In this document: positions 22,083 to 34,340 of the stretch, in pieces
How positions within the stretch are numbered: position 1 is the first letter of the stretch
How the letters are laid out: each line of letters starts with the position of its first letter
Source: Euwallacea fornicatus
Lineage: Eukaryota; Arthropoda; Insecta; Coleoptera; Curculionidae
NCBI RefSeq assembly: GCF_040115645.1
Contig: NC_089566.1
Location: 496,001 to 560,000 of the forward strand
Reading direction: 5' to 3'
Length of the DNA stretch: 64,000 nt
Notes under the pieces: model-generated
Databases searched by the model: none
Told to the model about the DNA's origin: nothing
The model's input: only the letters and a program-made list of their open reading frames with translations
Program-made: the position numbers and the translations under genes

Positions 22083-23314
22083 AGCGGGTACCTCTTGAAC
22101 GTAGTTCAGTCGTATCTGCAAGATCGGGTTTTGGTGTTACCTGAAGAGGGGGTACGAGAGTTGTCGTGTGGCGTTCCTTAGGAGTCTGTCCTGGACCCCG
22201 TCTTATGGAACCTCTACTACGACGAGATACTGACGGTTGAGTACCCGCGAGAGGTCACCCCGGTGGCTTACGCGGACGACTTGGTGTTGGTGATCTCGGC
22301 GAGGGACAGAGTAACCCTAGAGACGAGGACTAGGTGGACCATGGAACTGGTCGCCGATACGTTCGAACGCATGAGGTTAAGCATGGCTACGAATAAAACC
22401 GAAGCGGTGCTGTTGGCCGGTCGAAGGAAGATAAGAAGTATGAGTCTGAGGGTGGCCGACGTTTCGTACGAGACGAAGGAATGTGTGAAGTACCTTAGAG
22501 TGTGGATTGGCAGTAATGCTCGCTTCGGTGAACACGTACGACGAACCTCCGAAAACGTTGTTAAGGTGATCGGGAAGCTCGAAGGCATTCTGCCTAGGGC
22601 GAGTGGCTTGGGATTTGAAAGAAGGAGGTTGATGGTGATGGCGGCATTGTCGGTCCTACTGTACGCTGCTCCAGTCTGACGAACGGAACTAGAATATGGG
22701 AGGTACGCGGCCATACTGGTGAGGGCAAACCGTATGCTCACACTCCGGGTGGGTAGTGCTCACAGGATGGCACCGACCGATGTGGTGTTGGCATTGGCCA
22801 AAATACCTCCAGTGAAAATTAGAGTGACGGAGAGAAGTATGATGTGGGAAGGGAGAAGTGGGATGAAGGAACGGGTAATGAATGAGTGGGAGCGGCGATG
22901 GGAGAAGTATGAGGGTTGGACAAAGACTTTTATACCCTGGATCCGTAAGTGGTACGAGAGCGAATGGACGAAAAGTGGGTATATATTGACTCAGGTATTC
23001 ACCGGACACGGCGTGTTTGGGAAATACCTGAAGCGGATACGAGTGGAAAGGAGTGCGGTGTGCTGGTTTTGTGGCGAAAGAGAGGACACACCGGCGCAAA
23101 CGCTGCGAGTGTGTCCAGAATGGGTGGATAATCGTGCAGAGGCAAGAAGGGGGGGGGGTCTCGACTTGAACCTAAGCGCGATGGGGAATGAGCTAGTGGA
23201 TAACAAGGGGAAATGGATGACATTCGAGGGCCTAATAGAGAAGATCTGGAGGGTCAAGATTGCAAGAGAAATTGAGAGCAAGAAGAATGGGGTGCGGGAT
23301 CGTGTCCATACCTA
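22083..23314 (+). pseudogene. R1-like reverse transcriptase C-terminal part with two nonsense codons
   Basis: The frame opens at the truncation point and reads SGYLLNVVQSYLQDR, then LSCGVP, a stop at 22180 where relatives have Gln in PQGS, then the catalytic VAYADDLVLV at 22261-22290. It continues through the thumb region to a second stop at 22677-22679 where relatives have Trp. The last part ends with a cysteine motif CWFCGEREDTPAQTLRVCPEW that fits the R1-clade CCHC pattern with His replaced by Gln. The final stop is at 23313-23315. All departures look like single transitions, so decay is slight compared with the host element. Assignment to the R1 clade (R1, TRAS or Waldo-like) rests on the YADD and cysteine motifs. 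Confidence 0.78.
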
Positions 23315-23426
23315 GTCCAGATGCAAAGGAGCCCTGAAGTAATACCGCGAGGTAGTCCCGGGGTAGAAGAAGGAGGTGGGTTTAGTGAGTAGGCGGCCGA
23401 CGTAATGGTCGGTCGAATCCCACACT

Positions 23427-23450
23427 ACCCGGCTGAGGACCAAGCCGGGT
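23427..23450 (+). other. 3'-UTR hairpin of the R1-like element
   Basis: ACCCGGCT and AGCCGGGT form a perfect 8-bp stem with an 8-base loop. A second possible stem around CTTCGG follows at 23465-23481. Such structures in the 3' end of non-LTR RNAs can be recognition elements for the reverse transcriptase; here that is inference. Confidence 0.7.
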
Positions 23451-23484
23451 GTCTTAAGAAGATCCCCTCTCTTCGGGAGAAAAA

Positions 23485-23499
23485 AGGTGATATGAGCCT
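23485..23499. repeat. Target-site duplication, right copy, of the R1-like insertion
   Basis: Exact repeat of 22067-22081. The Jockey/I-like endonuclease reading resumes across it. Confidence 0.9.
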
Positions 23500-24400
23500 A
23501 ATTCATTCCTCAAGTCCACGTTGCTTGGGTTGTTAGTAAGATTGCTTGCGTGTAGGAGTATAATTGGAGTTGAATCCTCAAATTTAGGCATTAGGAACTT
23601 TAATGGCGTCTGTCGTCTCACAACGTCAGAACTTTTCGAAAAATCATCTAGTTTTTAATTTTTCTGCTTTTTTAATTTACAGGCCAGTGATGTTTAAACT
23701 TTTAGATAACTTCAAAAAAATACATATTCATTTTTCAAAGTACTACGATTTACAGGTGGATAATACAGAGTAGAAACGAACAGACTTAATGACTCTTGAT
23801 GACTAAATGCTACGTTAACTAGGATATATATTTATATAAAAATATTGCTGTGTCTGCAATACGCGCGTATCGCGTGTTATGTGTTTACCCCTAGAACAAT
23901 AGGTCTCTATGGGGTGGTCATATAACTAGCCCCTATTATAAGAGCGTGTTTATAGGAACATAGTTTTGTAAAAATATTTCATTCTATATTTGACGTGGGG
24001 TGTATGTATGTTAAAAGTACATGAATTTTGTCGTTAAGATAGGGAATAGTAAGATGTAGACATTCGTTTAGAGGATTATTTAGGGATGTGGAGGTTGCTT
24101 TGTCTGACTTACTTCTGAGTATAAGAAGTGCAAGGAGACCACCTCTGGCGTTGTGTATTGTCTCACCATGCTTACATATACATCCCAAATCCTTATGTCT
24201 TGGTATTTGGTCAGTCCTTGTCTTTGTCTCCACAAATGTGCCTGCGTCGACGTTATTTCTTTCTAGGTAATTAAACACTATATCCTTCTTCCCCCTGATC
24301 CCTTTTATGTTGGAGTAAATTAGTTTTAAGGGTAGTTTTGTATGTCCCAGTTCGTCTATTGAATTTTGTCTTTGGGTTCTGTTGGCGAGTTTCTTTTTAG
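23500..24400 (-). pseudogene. APE endonuclease of the Jockey/I-like element, split by insertion
   Basis: On the minus strand from about 24330: LIYSNIKGIRGKKDIVFNY, then LERNNVDAGTFVETKTRTD (N-terminal part with the metal-binding Glu of the ETK motif), a long open stretch to HVLLTYIHPTSNIE near 23980, ALIIG where GDFN would follow, FEDSTPIILLHASNLTNNPS near 23560, and NELGSYHLAV across the insertion site. The final block is the SDH motif, altered to SYH, and the R1-like element has landed exactly there. The enzyme nicks target DNA to start reverse transcription. This copy is dead. Confidence 0.78.
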
Positions 24401-24599
24401 GTCGTCGATGTCAAAAATTAATATGTACATGAAGTTAACAAAAAATAGTCAACTCCGAAGTCCTTGATGAACCCCTTTCTCAGTTTTCAAAAATGTTCTT
24501 CCCTACTGATGTTTCTGTTTTTATTTATGTCGTTTTTATATGTATTTACTATGAAGACATGTGTCGTAATTGGTGCCCGTATTTTGTGTAATAGTTAAA

Positions 24600-25660
24600 A
24601 GTATTTTTTTGGACTTTTTGTTGGTACACTTAATTTTGATGTTAGGTGTCCCTTCTGTGGGCACGGTAGGTCTCTTTGGCCACTTGACACTCCAAGCAGC
24701 GTGACCTTCCGCTTTACATACAACGCACTTTATTGATAGTGGTGATTTACACGAGCTTGTATTGTGTGGTCACAAACATGTGCTGCATTTTGCTTTCTTT
24801 CTGCATTCTTTTCTCTTATGGTCGAAAAGACTGCACTTCCCGTAAAGTGCCGGTAACGATGCAGGGGGTTGCTCTCCCCCACTCGATAATGTCTGCCGAA
24901 ACAGTAAACCGATTTGTCCCTCATCAATCGTTCATAGGCAGTCAATGCCCCAGTAATCAACCTATACAACATTGCCGGCACAGATCTCTCTTGAGGTGTT
25001 TCTTTTGCAGAACCGAACTTCTAGCTTTACACTTTTCAGTTGCTCGTAAACATCTCATCTGTAATCTCATGTTCCATTGCCGTTACTACGCAGGAATATA
25101 CTGGTAATCCTTGATACTGGACATTTTCCTCCTTTGTTCGTATATTCTGCGACAGTGGTAGTTTTTTAAAGGACATTATGAAGTTTTCTTGTTTGAACCG
25201 TTATAACTCTGATTCTGCTATCGCTGGGTTGTTTGTCTCACTGTAATAGGTGTCATCTTTCTGGAAGACGATGTCTTTGGTGATAAGATTTTGTTGTTGC
25301 TACTTTATGACCAGCCTGTTTCTGGTCATATTGCTGGGTGTATTCACTGCAAACGAGTTTTGGTAGATTACTCTTGGTCTGGTATTTCCTAACATACTGC
25401 TGCCAGATGTTGTTTTACTTGCTGAAAAGGGCTCATCATTAGCGGATTTAACGCTGGCTTTTTTGTGAGCTTTAATGCACTTGTTGGTGTGGTGACGGAG
25501 AAACTTCGCGGCCTACCTGTTTTCTTGGTCTTCGACATCTTGAATCCCTGGTGGTAGTCTGATTCCGCCTCCTGGAACTCACTTTGGTCCATTCTTCTTG
25601 TTTTTTTAAGCGATATGTTGCCCAATCTTGTTAAGTGTGCTATCTGTTTGGTCAATTTTT
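24600..25660 (-). pseudogene. ORF1 (gag-like) of the Jockey/I-like element, decayed
   Basis: On the minus strand the likely start is the Met of MDQSEFQEAESDYHQGF near 25592. A basic region KTKKTGRPRSF follows, and the first open stretch ends at 25389. Further on, after frame changes, HNTSSCKSPLSIKCVVCKAEGHAAWS (24760-24680) is the remnant of two CCHC-type zinc knuckles, and PTEGTPNIKIKC follows. ORF1 proteins of this class bind element RNA. The knuckle residues are partly lost. Confidence 0.6.
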
Positions 25661-25767
25661 ATACGAATCTGGTTATCGAAATAAGTGTAAGATAAAAATT
25701 GATGAAAGAGTTATCGTTGCAACTCGTTGAATGCACACTACCTTTCAGTGCGAAGTCTCAACCAGTA

Positions 25768-25783
25768 CTCTATTAGATATTAT
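25768..25783. repeat. Target-site duplication, right copy, of the Jockey/I-like element
   Basis: CTCTATTAGATATTAT, exact repeat of 18161-18176. It marks the 5' end of the minus-strand element at 25767. Confidence 0.8.
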
Positions 25784-28140
25784 TTATGGCGACTATGAAT
25801 TTCTCACTTTTGAAAATGTACCCACCGATATACCGAGCTGTTAAAAATAATCGTCACAAGTTACCAAAATAAGAAAGAAGGTTTTACGATTAATGCAAAA
25901 TTGAAGATGCATAGACCCAAGATTTGGAAGAGGAAAGTGAACCTTTCAAGCATCTCTTATTTATTTACATGTTTGTTATTTTATTATTTCCAAGGTACTT
26001 TTTGCAAAAACACGATTTTTGATATTTCCATCAAGCTTTGATTCTGGACATTAATATGCAAAACATCATCGTTATAATGAAAAAAAAAAGCTGAATTCGA
26101 AAATGTGACACTCCAAGTTAGTGCGAAAAAGCAAAGTTGGTAATATTGACCAAAATGGTAATTTGGGACTTCAAATATGACGTCCCCATGTTGTAAAAGG
26201 GGAAAGGGGTAGTGATGAGAAGTGAGTCTTTTTTAATTATCTCGCGGCATAAGCTGAAGAAAAAATTAAAATCTTTCTACAAAATTTTAATCTTTTGAAT
26301 ACCTTCAAAAGTTGAGAAAATCTTTCAAATTTTAAGAGAGCTTTCTTAAATTCTAAATTGCGCAGTTTTTTCCTTAACCCATGTGATCCCATTGTACTCA
26401 TTTGAGTACGACTTACAAAAGTAATCAGTGGCAACATCCAGTGTCTTAAATGTGCCAATACGACACATGATAAGTTTTAATAGGAGATATTGTCTGTAAT
26501 TTCAGACACGTGATAAAAGATGGCTCTGCAGATATTTGGTAAATTCCCTGTTTGTATTATGCATTATAAATACTAATTAAATGACAATTACCTAAAAAAA
26601 AATATTTTGGGCACAAATGGGTTAATTTCATCGACTTATCTTTTATAGCCAGAGACATCCCAATAATTAAGCTCCACAAACACTCCACCCTGTATATCAT
26701 AATTAAGTATTTGTTTCCTATTTAATGTTGGAAATGTCGTGCATTTTATGCATATAATTTGGCAATATTCCTGCTAAGAATAGTGTTTAGGCATTTCACT
26801 CTGAGGTCTTTATATGTTTTTATAACTGGTTTCTTGCGTATAAATATTACTTCCTGGTAATAACAATTTGCTGTTGCTTGCTTGAATTGCGCTAATTCAA
26901 TCCATTTTCTTTAGTTCTGTAATGGCGTAATTTATCAACCGCCTTTTGACAACAAATTAGGCAACAGCGCAATTTATCTCTGCAGCCTGAAAATTGAATA
27001 TCTATCCTCTGTTTCTAATATAAACCCACCCGTAATATTTTCAAGTAATGCAGAGAGCTACAAGGGTACTTAAGATTTCATTGTAATATTGATTGCTTTC
27101 GCAATTATCTTAAAACCAATCATTATTTATTGAACTCATTTCAGTTCTTAATTAGCTCTAGTTTTTTTTGCACTTAATAAGATAAGTGGTTATAGGCTCG
27201 AATCCGTAAAAGTTTACAGGACTAAATAATACAAATCATTCAATCAGACTATTTTAATAAGATTGTGTGTACTGTTATCGAGCTTCGACTAGACATATTC
27301 ATTTACGAGCTGTGGCTCTCACGTGACGTAATGTAATAGTATTATAATAGGACGTAAACCCGCAGTAAATCCCATGATAAAGTTGCAACTTGGAGTCTGT
27401 AAATCTTCTTTAGTGTAGGCGCACTGAGCTTATAAATTTGCCAGAAAGCTTTAAATATCATTTAGGAAAGGGTTGCCACGCTTTGGGCTAAGGTCTGCCA
27501 GTTTCCTTTAAAACCGAGGATCCCCGTTTTAATTCGAAATTATTTGGTCTTTTTCGCTAGAACATTAGAAGCGAGTAATTAAATAAAAACCCACTTTCTC
27601 GTGTCGTTAATGGGAACCCATACATCATTTTGCCAAGCATTGATCGAACATCTATTGTATCACATTTCAACACTGCTCAGGGAAAATGTATAAGATAATC
27701 AATTTTCCTACGCGAAAGCAAAAACAAAGATAAATCAAATAAATTTAGGACCGTGTTCCGGACGAAAAGGGACATATCATCTGAATCAATTAATTGATTT
27801 ACATTTTTCCAAATTCGACTTTAATCACCTCCAAATTTGAAAATATTTTCACTGGGAGTTTGCCTTTAATTTGGCAACATCGCTTTATACTCCAAATCCG
27901 GTTGTGAGCTGGAATCGTAATTATGAGTACTTAGGGTTTTAATTAGGCTTGGCGCAAAAAGTATGCGGCAATCCTTTAGAAGGATTAAAAACATTTAGAG
28001 CGGAGATTAGGGTGCTGTTGTCGCGGTGGAATAATTAAAATTGAATCGGTATGGTGCTGACTGGTATAGGGAGCTACGTTGTTTGCTTTGGAAAATTAAT
28101 TATTTCAAAATTTCCGGATATGATCTCGGTACTTTGAACC
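25784..28140. other. Gene-free interval with one solo transposon tip
   Basis: No gene is recognisable. A solo right-hand tip (CTCCACCCTG then TA) ends at 26692. The stretch 26700-28140 is free of the terminal-repeat motifs and may be older, non-repetitive intergenic DNA. Confidence 0.45.
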
Positions 28141-28144
28141 TGAC

Positions 28145-29940
28145 AATTGAGAATGACTCAAAAAGTTCCCATCACGTTGAAAAAATCTCAAAATGAGATA
28201 TATTTTTCTCGAAGGGGTCCATTCGGTGACGTCAAAGATCCCCCTCGCCCTTAAAGCTGGAAGTGGGGCGAGGGTAAGTTTTAACTCTTAAACGGCAGCC
28301 CCCGTTTTTTACCGTAGATGCGGATTCCATGAAAAAAATTATGTGCGGGGTTCGTCTGAAACTTTTTCGATTCGCGACAGATGGCGATGCAATCAGAAAA
28401 AAACATATTTTCTCCTCATTCCGAAAGAAACTGCCGTATTTTTTTTTTTTTTTAATGGAAAACTCTTCTTTGTTTGGTACATTCGATAGAGTTTAAATAA
28501 GGAAAATCGTTTGTGAAAAACAAATTTAAGGTAATTTATTATTGAGTTTACAAATAAATTTTTTAATTAAATTTTTATTCCAATAAACATAACAAATCAA
28601 ACATTAAATTGATGATGAGGCAAATATTCGAAATGTCCACTAGCCCTCATCAATACATATTCTCTAGCGCATCTGTGATGCTCGCAGAGCGGACGCTAAA
28701 ACTTCGGAAGATATAGAAACATAAGCATTTCTAATTCTTTCTATCATGCTTTCGGGCATTGTGGGTACTGTCGAATAACCTTTTTCTTTGAAATGGTCCC
28801 TTAAGAAAAAGTCGAGTGATGTAAGATCGAAGGGGGTAACAATAGGTCCACCACGTCCAATCCATCAATATGGATATTCACGATGTGAAGTTTCGCGAGA
28901 AGCTAAGGCCCAATGAGCTGGGAAGCATCATGCTGAAACTACATCGAACGACGACTTTTTAAGTTAATGTCTTCCAATAACAAAGATAAATATTTATTCA
29001 AAAATTTTGATTATTCATTTCATTCAATTAGCCATCAATCAAATATGAGCCAATTATTTTTATTTCGCATAAAACGTTTACACACCGCGGTCGTTGATTA
29101 GCAACTTGTGGTGTCCAGTGAGGACTGTCCGTAGACCAATAGTCCATATTTCTCAAATTTACTTGTCCATAATTTATGAAGCTGGCTTAATCCGTAAAGA
29201 GAACAAATTTTTGAAAATTTAGATTTTCGTTCATATTTTGTCATGTCCTTTCATAAAATTACATAGGAGGGCTATAATAATTTTGGTTTCTGGTATAATG
29301 AAATGTGGTAAGGATGACATTTAAAATGGTAGATAATTCTCAATAAGCTTGTCCGCGATTTTCCTGAATCTAACGATTATCTCTTCGTTCTGACATGCGG
29401 ATTTAAATTCACGACTTCTGGAATCGCAATTTGTTGTTTTCATGAGTGACTGCTTTTGAATGCTGTTTTTTTGGTAATTTAACACAACTAATTTCTTTAA
29501 AAATCTCTACAACGGGGTGAAATATGGAAAGGACAGGCGTTTCTCCATTGGGATTCCTACGAGTTTCGACAGCAGCCAAACAATCTAAATACACCCACGT
29601 GAAAAAATCATATTAATTCTTGCATCATTAGATAATGCACTCATGGCAAAAATTAAAAAACAAAAGATTCGATACGCTCTTCCGGAATCAGGATAAAACA
29701 ATTTTTCTGATTACAGCGCCATCTGTCCGGAATCGAAAGGAATTGCAGATAAACCCCAGACAATTTTCGTAATAAAATCTGAATCAGCAATAAAAAATGG
29801 GGGTTGCCCTTTAAGATTTAAAATTTATCCCCTCCCCATCCCCAAGTGGTAGGGTTCGAAAGTCGTGTTTTTGAATGGGGGGGGAGCTTTCGAGACAAAC
29901 AAATTTCATTTGGTACTTTTTTTATTCGATTCGTAATTGT
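28145..29940 (-). mobile_element. Decayed DUF4817-type transposon with ~250-bp inverted repeats
   Basis: Inverted repeats face each other across 28145-28440 and 29670-29940. Matching landmarks are CAGATGGCG against CGCCATCTG, and the C-rich GATCCCCCTCGCC region against the G-rich mirror near 29870. The tips read ACAATTGAG and are not of the CAGGGTG type. A transposase in pieces fills the interior on the minus strand. The TA flanks could not be fixed because the tips have decayed. Confidence 0.7.
28600..29620 (-). pseudogene. DUF4817/DDE transposase, decayed
   Basis: In minus-strand order: FHPVVEIFKEISCVKLPKKQ near 29530-29470 (end of the helix-turn-helix), VLFTD followed by a stop and ASFINYG near 29190 (first catalytic aspartate kept), YWSTDSPHWTPQVANQRPR, CEIKIIGSYLIDG, FQHDAS near 28940 (second aspartate), WIGRGGPIV near 28860, LTSLDFFLRDHF (third aspartate) and MPESMIERIRNAYVSISSEVL. 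All three catalytic aspartates are still visible, but stops and frame changes separate them. The SPDL block before the third aspartate is damaged. Confidence 0.7.
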
Positions 29941-32390
29941 AGAGATATTACGATTTATCAGGTTAACTGGACCTCCTAATATACAGTCTGGTATCTACTT
30001 GTTTATTAATGGTTTTGTTTGTATGCGACTTCCGGGGTTAATAAAAAATAAAAGTGTTAATCTTTTATCACCCATAAGACGCCTTATGTGCCAGTCTTAC
30101 CGAATACGGTTAAATAAGATCCGAAAAGGTAATCTCAACCCATAGCTCCATTATTAAATCGTTGTCAAATGTTGGTGTATTTATGGGCAGTAGCTAGCAC
30201 CTTATCATTGAATTTATCCACCTTTACGTATGAACTCAATCTAGAAGAAAATAAAATAAAGTAAACAGTTAGAGCCTCCGTTCTACTATTTCTAAGTATT
30301 TCCGTGCCAAAACGAAGCTTTCGTGACTCTTTTCCTGAATTATTACATTTTCATATTCCTTACTTGTAATATTTCATAATATAATATCATATAAAATTGA
30401 AAATTTTGAAGATGCATACGAAGAGTATGATTGTTTTTTTGAACAAAACTGAACCTGAAAAATCACACATTAACATGACTGAACGTTTGCATTCATGGTC
30501 GAGCCCTGTTTAATTAATGAATTTTGTATATAGACCAGAGGTAGACATGTTTTCCACTTTAACTGAAATGCAATATTATTGAGCAGATGTTCATGTAAAT
30601 CTAGCTCATTTCGATATCATAGATTGAACGATGTTGATCATTGCAGTTGATTAACAAAAGCCTTGATTTAGGCAGTAAACAAATAGAAACTGAGAAAAAG
30701 TTTCACGGAAGTTTTTATGATTGTGAACAAGCTCATTTTTGCTGGCAGCTTGAGATAGACAGGGCAGAGTACCTCAAAAAAATGATGAGTGGGTGAAATT
30801 TTTATTTTTTCATAAGGAATGTTCTTCTTTTTATGTCATTCCCGTGTGCTGGCAACAAACAAACCTAAATAAATGTCATTTTTAGTGTTATTTTTGTAGC
30901 ATTTTTTGTTGCTGTTTTTGCGGCACTGCGATAATTTGTGCATTTTTTAAAACCAGCTTTGATTTGTTGATACCTCATTGTATAGCCATTGGAATGAGGA
31001 AGTTTTTAAAGCAATTTGCATGTTATTTTGAACATTTTTCGAAAAAAACTTGCAAGAATTTAAATGGCTAATCTTCAAAAAAATTTTTTATAAAAGTGTA
31101 TATTTAAAATCTTCACAAAATCCAGATGTTTCCTAACATTTTTCATTCCGTAAGGTAGATCATAGTATTAGCCAAGTAATCGCGTGGTGAGGGTAAAAAA
31201 ATCCAAAAAAGATTTTTTGAAAAATCACTCCGCACTTGTTAAAAATCAATATTAAAAAAAAAATTAAATAAAAATAACTCGGAAACTGTTGAGTTTTAGG
31301 ACATGCATGTAAGGGTCAAATGTCTTTCTTACATCTTGCCCCATCACTCTCCCAAAGGAATGCCCGGAATTACCAAACATTCTGTATAACTTACCCATGT
31401 ATCTTCATTTTGAGCCTCCCGATATAATGCAGAGTATCATTAAAAATTAGCTTGTCTAAAATCATAAACTCTTTTTTCATTACCAATTTGTTTACCACCT
31501 CAGGAGCGATTCGTTGATTCACCTAATATAGAGCTGCGTACAATACAAATCCACGCTCTATTACTTTCAGTTAATGGTCAGTATTTGAATGTTTCATCAG
31601 TCTAACGCAAACTAAGGATGCAAACCTATCGAAAAAATCGATGATCTACGTCTGGTCATGCGATAGCCATCGAATTACACGTTATTAAAACTCCTGAGGT
31701 GCAAAATTGGCTCTTTATATTAAGCCATTCGACCCTATAACAACTCGACGGGTTTAGTCCTGTATTGGGGTCAACATGAGTTTAACACTGCTCTGTTGTC
31801 ATGAAAATTTCTTATTTTTTAGTAAAGGCGCCGGCTTTAACTCGATCTGAGAACGAAAATGCTGTGATTTGTAGGGAATGAAATAATTTCATTTTCAGTC
31901 GTGACAATCGGGTTATTATAAGAATGTAAAGTAGTTATTTGAACCCTGAACAGTCAAAAATTCAACGACCTGCTAGGCTTCCGTTGATGACACCTCAAGT
32001 CAGTAACAGTTTAAGGTCTATAGCTACTACTATAACTAATAAATATTGAACAGTTTTATCTCTTTTCCTTTTACATATTCAACTGCTTGTGTATTCAATC
32101 AGTTTTCTCAAATTTCGATGGGCAGTGGCCATATCATCTACGGAACCGAGTGAAAAACCGTCGTTGAAAAGAATGAATATGCAAAATTGTAAGTAAAAAA
32201 TGGAAAAATAGGGAACAGAGAGACAATTTTATTCTCATTTGGATTACAAAATTCCAACTCGGATTTCAGCAAGGTTGTGTCATTCAGGCTATCGATTTCC
32301 GATTTCAAAACTTCCAAATCCTGATTCAGATTTGATAAATTAAATATTAAAAACACGACCGAACAATTTTCTAATAACCAGTACTATAAT
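29941..32390. other. Gene-free interval
   Basis: No gene is visible. Near 31330-31410 the sequence ends in ACATTCTGTA, which could be a decayed right-hand transposon tip without partner. The open frames at 29846-30145 and 32138-32356 have no family signature. Confidence 0.4.
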
Positions 32391-32391
32391 A

Positions 32392-33670
32392 CGGGGTGTC
32401 TAATGAATATGGGCCATTGTCCGTATCTTGGAAACTATGATTGGGAAAAGTTGAAATTTGGGCATCATACTAAAGTGGAGTTGATCAATTGATTAAAAAT
32501 ATTATCGTAAAAATACCACTTCCGGTTATAGCGGAAATGAATGTCAATTCGCTTATTTTAAATGGAACACCCTATATATTATAACAAATTCCGATTCTGT
32601 GGAACGTTATGAATATTTTTCCTGTATAGTGTTCTATACCTAATTTTTACGGTTTTTGAGATATTAAGAATTTTCCAAAAAAAATTAAAAGTTCCAGCCA
32701 TGAATGTATTTTTTACTAATGCAAAAATGGCTAAGTATTTTGCAACTAAAATTTGTGCTATTGTTTAAAATGCTTCACAGTCCTTGAATTAGTGAGTTAA
32801 ATCAAGTTTTTTCATACAGGGTATTCACAAAACGAATCCAAAATTATCATTCAAGAATTGTAAAGAACTCAATTTTTTTTAATAGGAACCCCCTATTTTT
32901 TTAACGAACACATATTTAGCACCAAAAATAAGTACTACTTTCAATTCAATTGTCTATATCTAAATCTAACCGATTTCGTTTTATTAAAATGAAACACTTC
33001 AATGTTCAGTACTTAACAATTCATTTTAAATAACGTCTAGAGCTACTAGGTAACGCAACAATAGGCTCCTTTCTTCTGGAAGATGCTTTAATAGATCTAC
33101 TCGTGTTCAAAATGATCTATTGTGCGTTTGAGAAGTTTTCATGATGGCTTCGGTTTTTCTGGATATCGAATACCAAATGTATAACATGTTCTGGTTAATT
33201 GTTACATTCACCATAAATAACAAACATGTTGAGATAATCTTCGTTTGAATAATTTACTAGTGCCGCCATACTTGAATTCTAGCGAGCAGCGCCACCTAGT
33301 ATCTCTAAACGTTACGAAATACTTAGTCATTTTCGAATCATTAGAAAACACATTCGTGGCTGGAACTCAAAATTTTTTTTTGTAAAATTCTAAATATCTC
33401 GAAAACCGAAAAAACCGGGTATAGAACACTATACACGAAAAATATTTATAACGTTCCACAGAATCGTAATTTGTTATAATAATATATGGGGTGTTCCATT
33501 TAAAATAAGGGAGTTGACATTCATTTACGATATAACCGCAAGTGGTATGTTCATGAAAATATTTTTAATCAATAGATCACCTCCACGTTAATATGATGCC
33601 CACGTTTCAACTTTTCCTCAGTCATAGTTTCCAAGATACGGATAGTAGTCCATATTCGTTGGACACCCTG
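32392..33670. repeat. Non-coding inverted-repeat element, copy 1
   Basis: Tips CGGGGTGTCTAATGAATATG and, reversed from the right, CAGGGTGTCCAACGAATATG. The arms pair for about 310 bp (32392-32705 and 33357-33670). There is no recognisable coding sequence. The core has an inward CAGGGTATTC motif near 32818. TA flanks the left end; the right flank reads TG. A second copy, in opposite orientation and with an internal deletion, begins at 63534. Confidence 0.8.
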
Positions 33671-34338
33671 TGTAGTAAATTCTACAAAATCTGTTCAAAG
33701 CTGAAATTGAAAATAAGAAAATTGAAAGCTAGTACTTGAATGAAAAAAAAATGAAGTAAATGATGGAGTGTGAATAGCAAATAGATTGCTTAGAAATACT
33801 TTATAAGGTTGATTCAAATTAATGAATATTCTGCAAAGGACACCTCTCTGCCTCTCATTCTGAAAATAGACGTCCAGGATGCTAATGGGAACATGTGATC
33901 GTCATCTTATTCAAAGAGAATTTTATGGAGTTTGGATGTTGAGCACTTACACAGTTCAAGTCGAAAGACGCTGTTTTTTATTATCATACATAAAAAATAA
34001 TTTTTTTCTGCCCAAGGACGCAGCAAAGAGAAAGTAATAAAGGTACCATTCTCTACCTGTTAAATCATTTGACGATTTAGTCTTTTGCAAAGTATACATA
34101 TTACAATATTTTATGAGGCTTTGAGCGTAAAAGTGGCCCAAGCTAAAATTTTTATTTATGGAGGAAAGGGTCTTTGAATTTATTTTGTTTTTATAATCGA
34201 CATTACCACCACCATCAATATGGCGTATATAACACTAAATATTTAGTGCTCTTTTATAATCATAACTCAATAAAATAAATATTGTGAGTTGAGCCATTTT
34301 TCCACTCAATGCCTCATATAATCAAGTCTTTTTACTTA
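33671..34338. other. Gene-free spacer
   Basis: About 670 bases with nothing recognised. Confidence 0.4.
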
Positions 34339-34340
34339 TA

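Larger units (their letters stand above)
22082..23484 (+). mobile_element. 5'-truncated R1-like non-LTR retrotransposon nested in the Jockey/I-like element
   Basis: A 1.4-kb insertion of clearly different composition (G+C-rich beside AT-rich neighbours) lies between two exact 15-bp copies of AGGTGATATGAGCCT. It starts in the middle of the reverse transcriptase and ends after a 3' untranslated region with a stable hairpin (23427-23450), a CTCTCTTCGGGAGA stem-loop and a short A run. Truncation at the 5' end plus a target duplication is the standard signature of non-LTR integration. Removing it restores a continuous endonuclease reading frame in the host element. Confidence 0.88.
19816..25767 (-). 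mobile_element. Jockey/I-like non-LTR retrotransposon, probably full length, with a nested insertion
   Basis: On the minus strand, in order: a 5' leader starting at 25767 (TACTGGTTGAGACTTCGC), an ORF1/gag region with zinc-knuckle remnants, an APE endonuclease, a reverse transcriptase, and a tail ending in GAATAAAGATTATA near 19816. A 16-bp target duplication flanks it (18161-18176 and 25768-25783). Removing the R1-like insertion at 22082-23499 leaves about 4.5 kb, a usual length for this class. All reading frames contain stops and frame changes, so it is an old, inactive copy. Clade assignment (Jockey versus CR1/I) is inference from gene order and motifs. Confidence 0.8.

Noticed and set aside
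22268..23281. Long minus-strand open frames opposite the R1-like gene
   Set aside because: They are shadows of the plus-strand reverse transcriptase, which carries the YADD and cysteine motifs.
23405..23455. tRNA-like GGTCGAATCCCAC near a hairpin
   Set aside because: It lies in the 3' untranslated region of the R1-like element and no cloverleaf can be drawn.
27185..27220. tRNA or SINE B-box (GGCTCGAATCC)
   Set aside because: No matching A-box, cloverleaf or SINE body was found around it.
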